DNA of 6,262 bases. Source: an uncultured Ruminococcus sp. (GTDB lineage: Bacteria > Bacillota > Clostridia > Oscillospirales > Acutalibacteraceae). How positions within the stretch are numbered: position 1 is the stretch's first letter; every line of letters begins with the position of its first letter. Positions 6,094 to 6,262 of this stretch are shown piece by piece. Both the position numbers and the translations under genes were made by a program. The notes beneath the pieces were generated by a model. That model ran no database searches and was not told the DNA's origin. It saw only the letters and a list, made by a program, of their open reading frames with translations. The stretch lies in NCBI GenBank assembly GCA_902773035.1, contig CACYDB010000026.1, positions 1-6,262 of the forward strand, in the 5' to 3' direction.

Positions 6094-6262
6094 AGAAAAT
6101 CAAACTCATATCCGCTCTCACGGCGGTAATAATCCTGATGACCTCGCTGTTCAGTATAAGCGCGAACGCGTCCCAGGACATTCGTTATTACGGAAAGGTA
6201 ATGCTTAAAGCGAAGCTGTCGATCAGCAAAGCCGATCCGTCTAACTTCTATGACTCCGCGGA
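6090..6262 (+). CDS. Secreted protein of unknown function, N-terminal part (runs off right edge)
   Basis: An open frame starts at the ATG at 6090, overlapping the stop of the HAD gene as ATGA, with an excellent GGAGG (6078-6082) 7 nt upstream. The first 57 residues have no stop. Residues 1-27 form a classic Sec signal peptide: Lys2, Lys3 and Lys5, a hydrophobic core (6-23), then SANA before Ser28, a good signal peptidase I site. No lipobox cysteine is present, so it should not be a lipoprotein. The mature start (SQDIRYYGKVMLKAKL...) shows no domain I recognise; dockerin, cell-surface adhesin or enzyme are all open. The frame runs past the window edge. Confidence 0.8.
   Translation, partial: MKKIKLISALTAVIILMTSLFSISANASQDIRYYGKVMLKAKLSISKADPSNFYDSA

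Overview
The window looks like ordinary chromosomal DNA from an anaerobic Clostridia-type Firmicute, probably Ruminococcaceae/Oscillospiraceae-like. The evidence is strong Shine-Dalgarno sites, tight gene packing, moderately GC-rich codons with AT-rich promoter gaps, a short-type two-subunit isopropylmalate isomerase, and proteins that read like gut-clostridial versions of their families. The taxon is inferred from protein style and was not tested by any search. I see no mobile element, CRISPR array, RNA gene or phage gene.

Layout. Positions 1-306 (minus strand) hold the N-terminal 102 residues of a CRP/FNR-family regulator that runs off the left edge. A 111-bp divergent promoter gap (307-417) separates it from leuC and contains a perfect 6-bp inverted repeat with CRP-like half-site spacing. 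leuC (418-1683) and leuD (1702-2184) form a two-gene unit for the two subunits of 3-isopropylmalate dehydratase, closed by a clear intrinsic terminator (2190-2219).

A second unit begins at a near-consensus sigma-A promoter (2229-2257). It runs through six closely spaced or overlapping genes: a MIF-family tautomerase (2286-2627), a YjbQ/UPF0047 protein (2637-3053), D-alanine--D-alanine ligase ddl (3058-4089), murF (4100-5440), a HAD hydrolase (5437-6093), and the start of a secreted protein (6090 to the right edge). No terminator or large gap interrupts it. The last two junctions are 4-bp ATGA stop/start overlaps, suggesting translational coupling.

Function. leuCD performs the isomerisation step of leucine synthesis; leuA and leuB are not in this window. 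ddl and murF are consecutive steps of peptidoglycan precursor synthesis: Ddl makes D-Ala-D-Ala and MurF attaches it to the UDP-MurNAc-tripeptide. The MIF-like protein, YjbQ and the HAD enzyme appear to be co-transcribed, but their link to wall synthesis is unknown.

Nothing here is convincingly a new biological system. The points most worth checking are the operator-like palindrome between the regulator and leuC, the MIF homologue heading a cell-wall operon, and an atypical Asn in YjbQ where a His is usually found. Three genes (2286, 3058 and 4100) should start downstream of the longest possible reading frame; in the first case the upstream TTG is part of the promoter -35 box.
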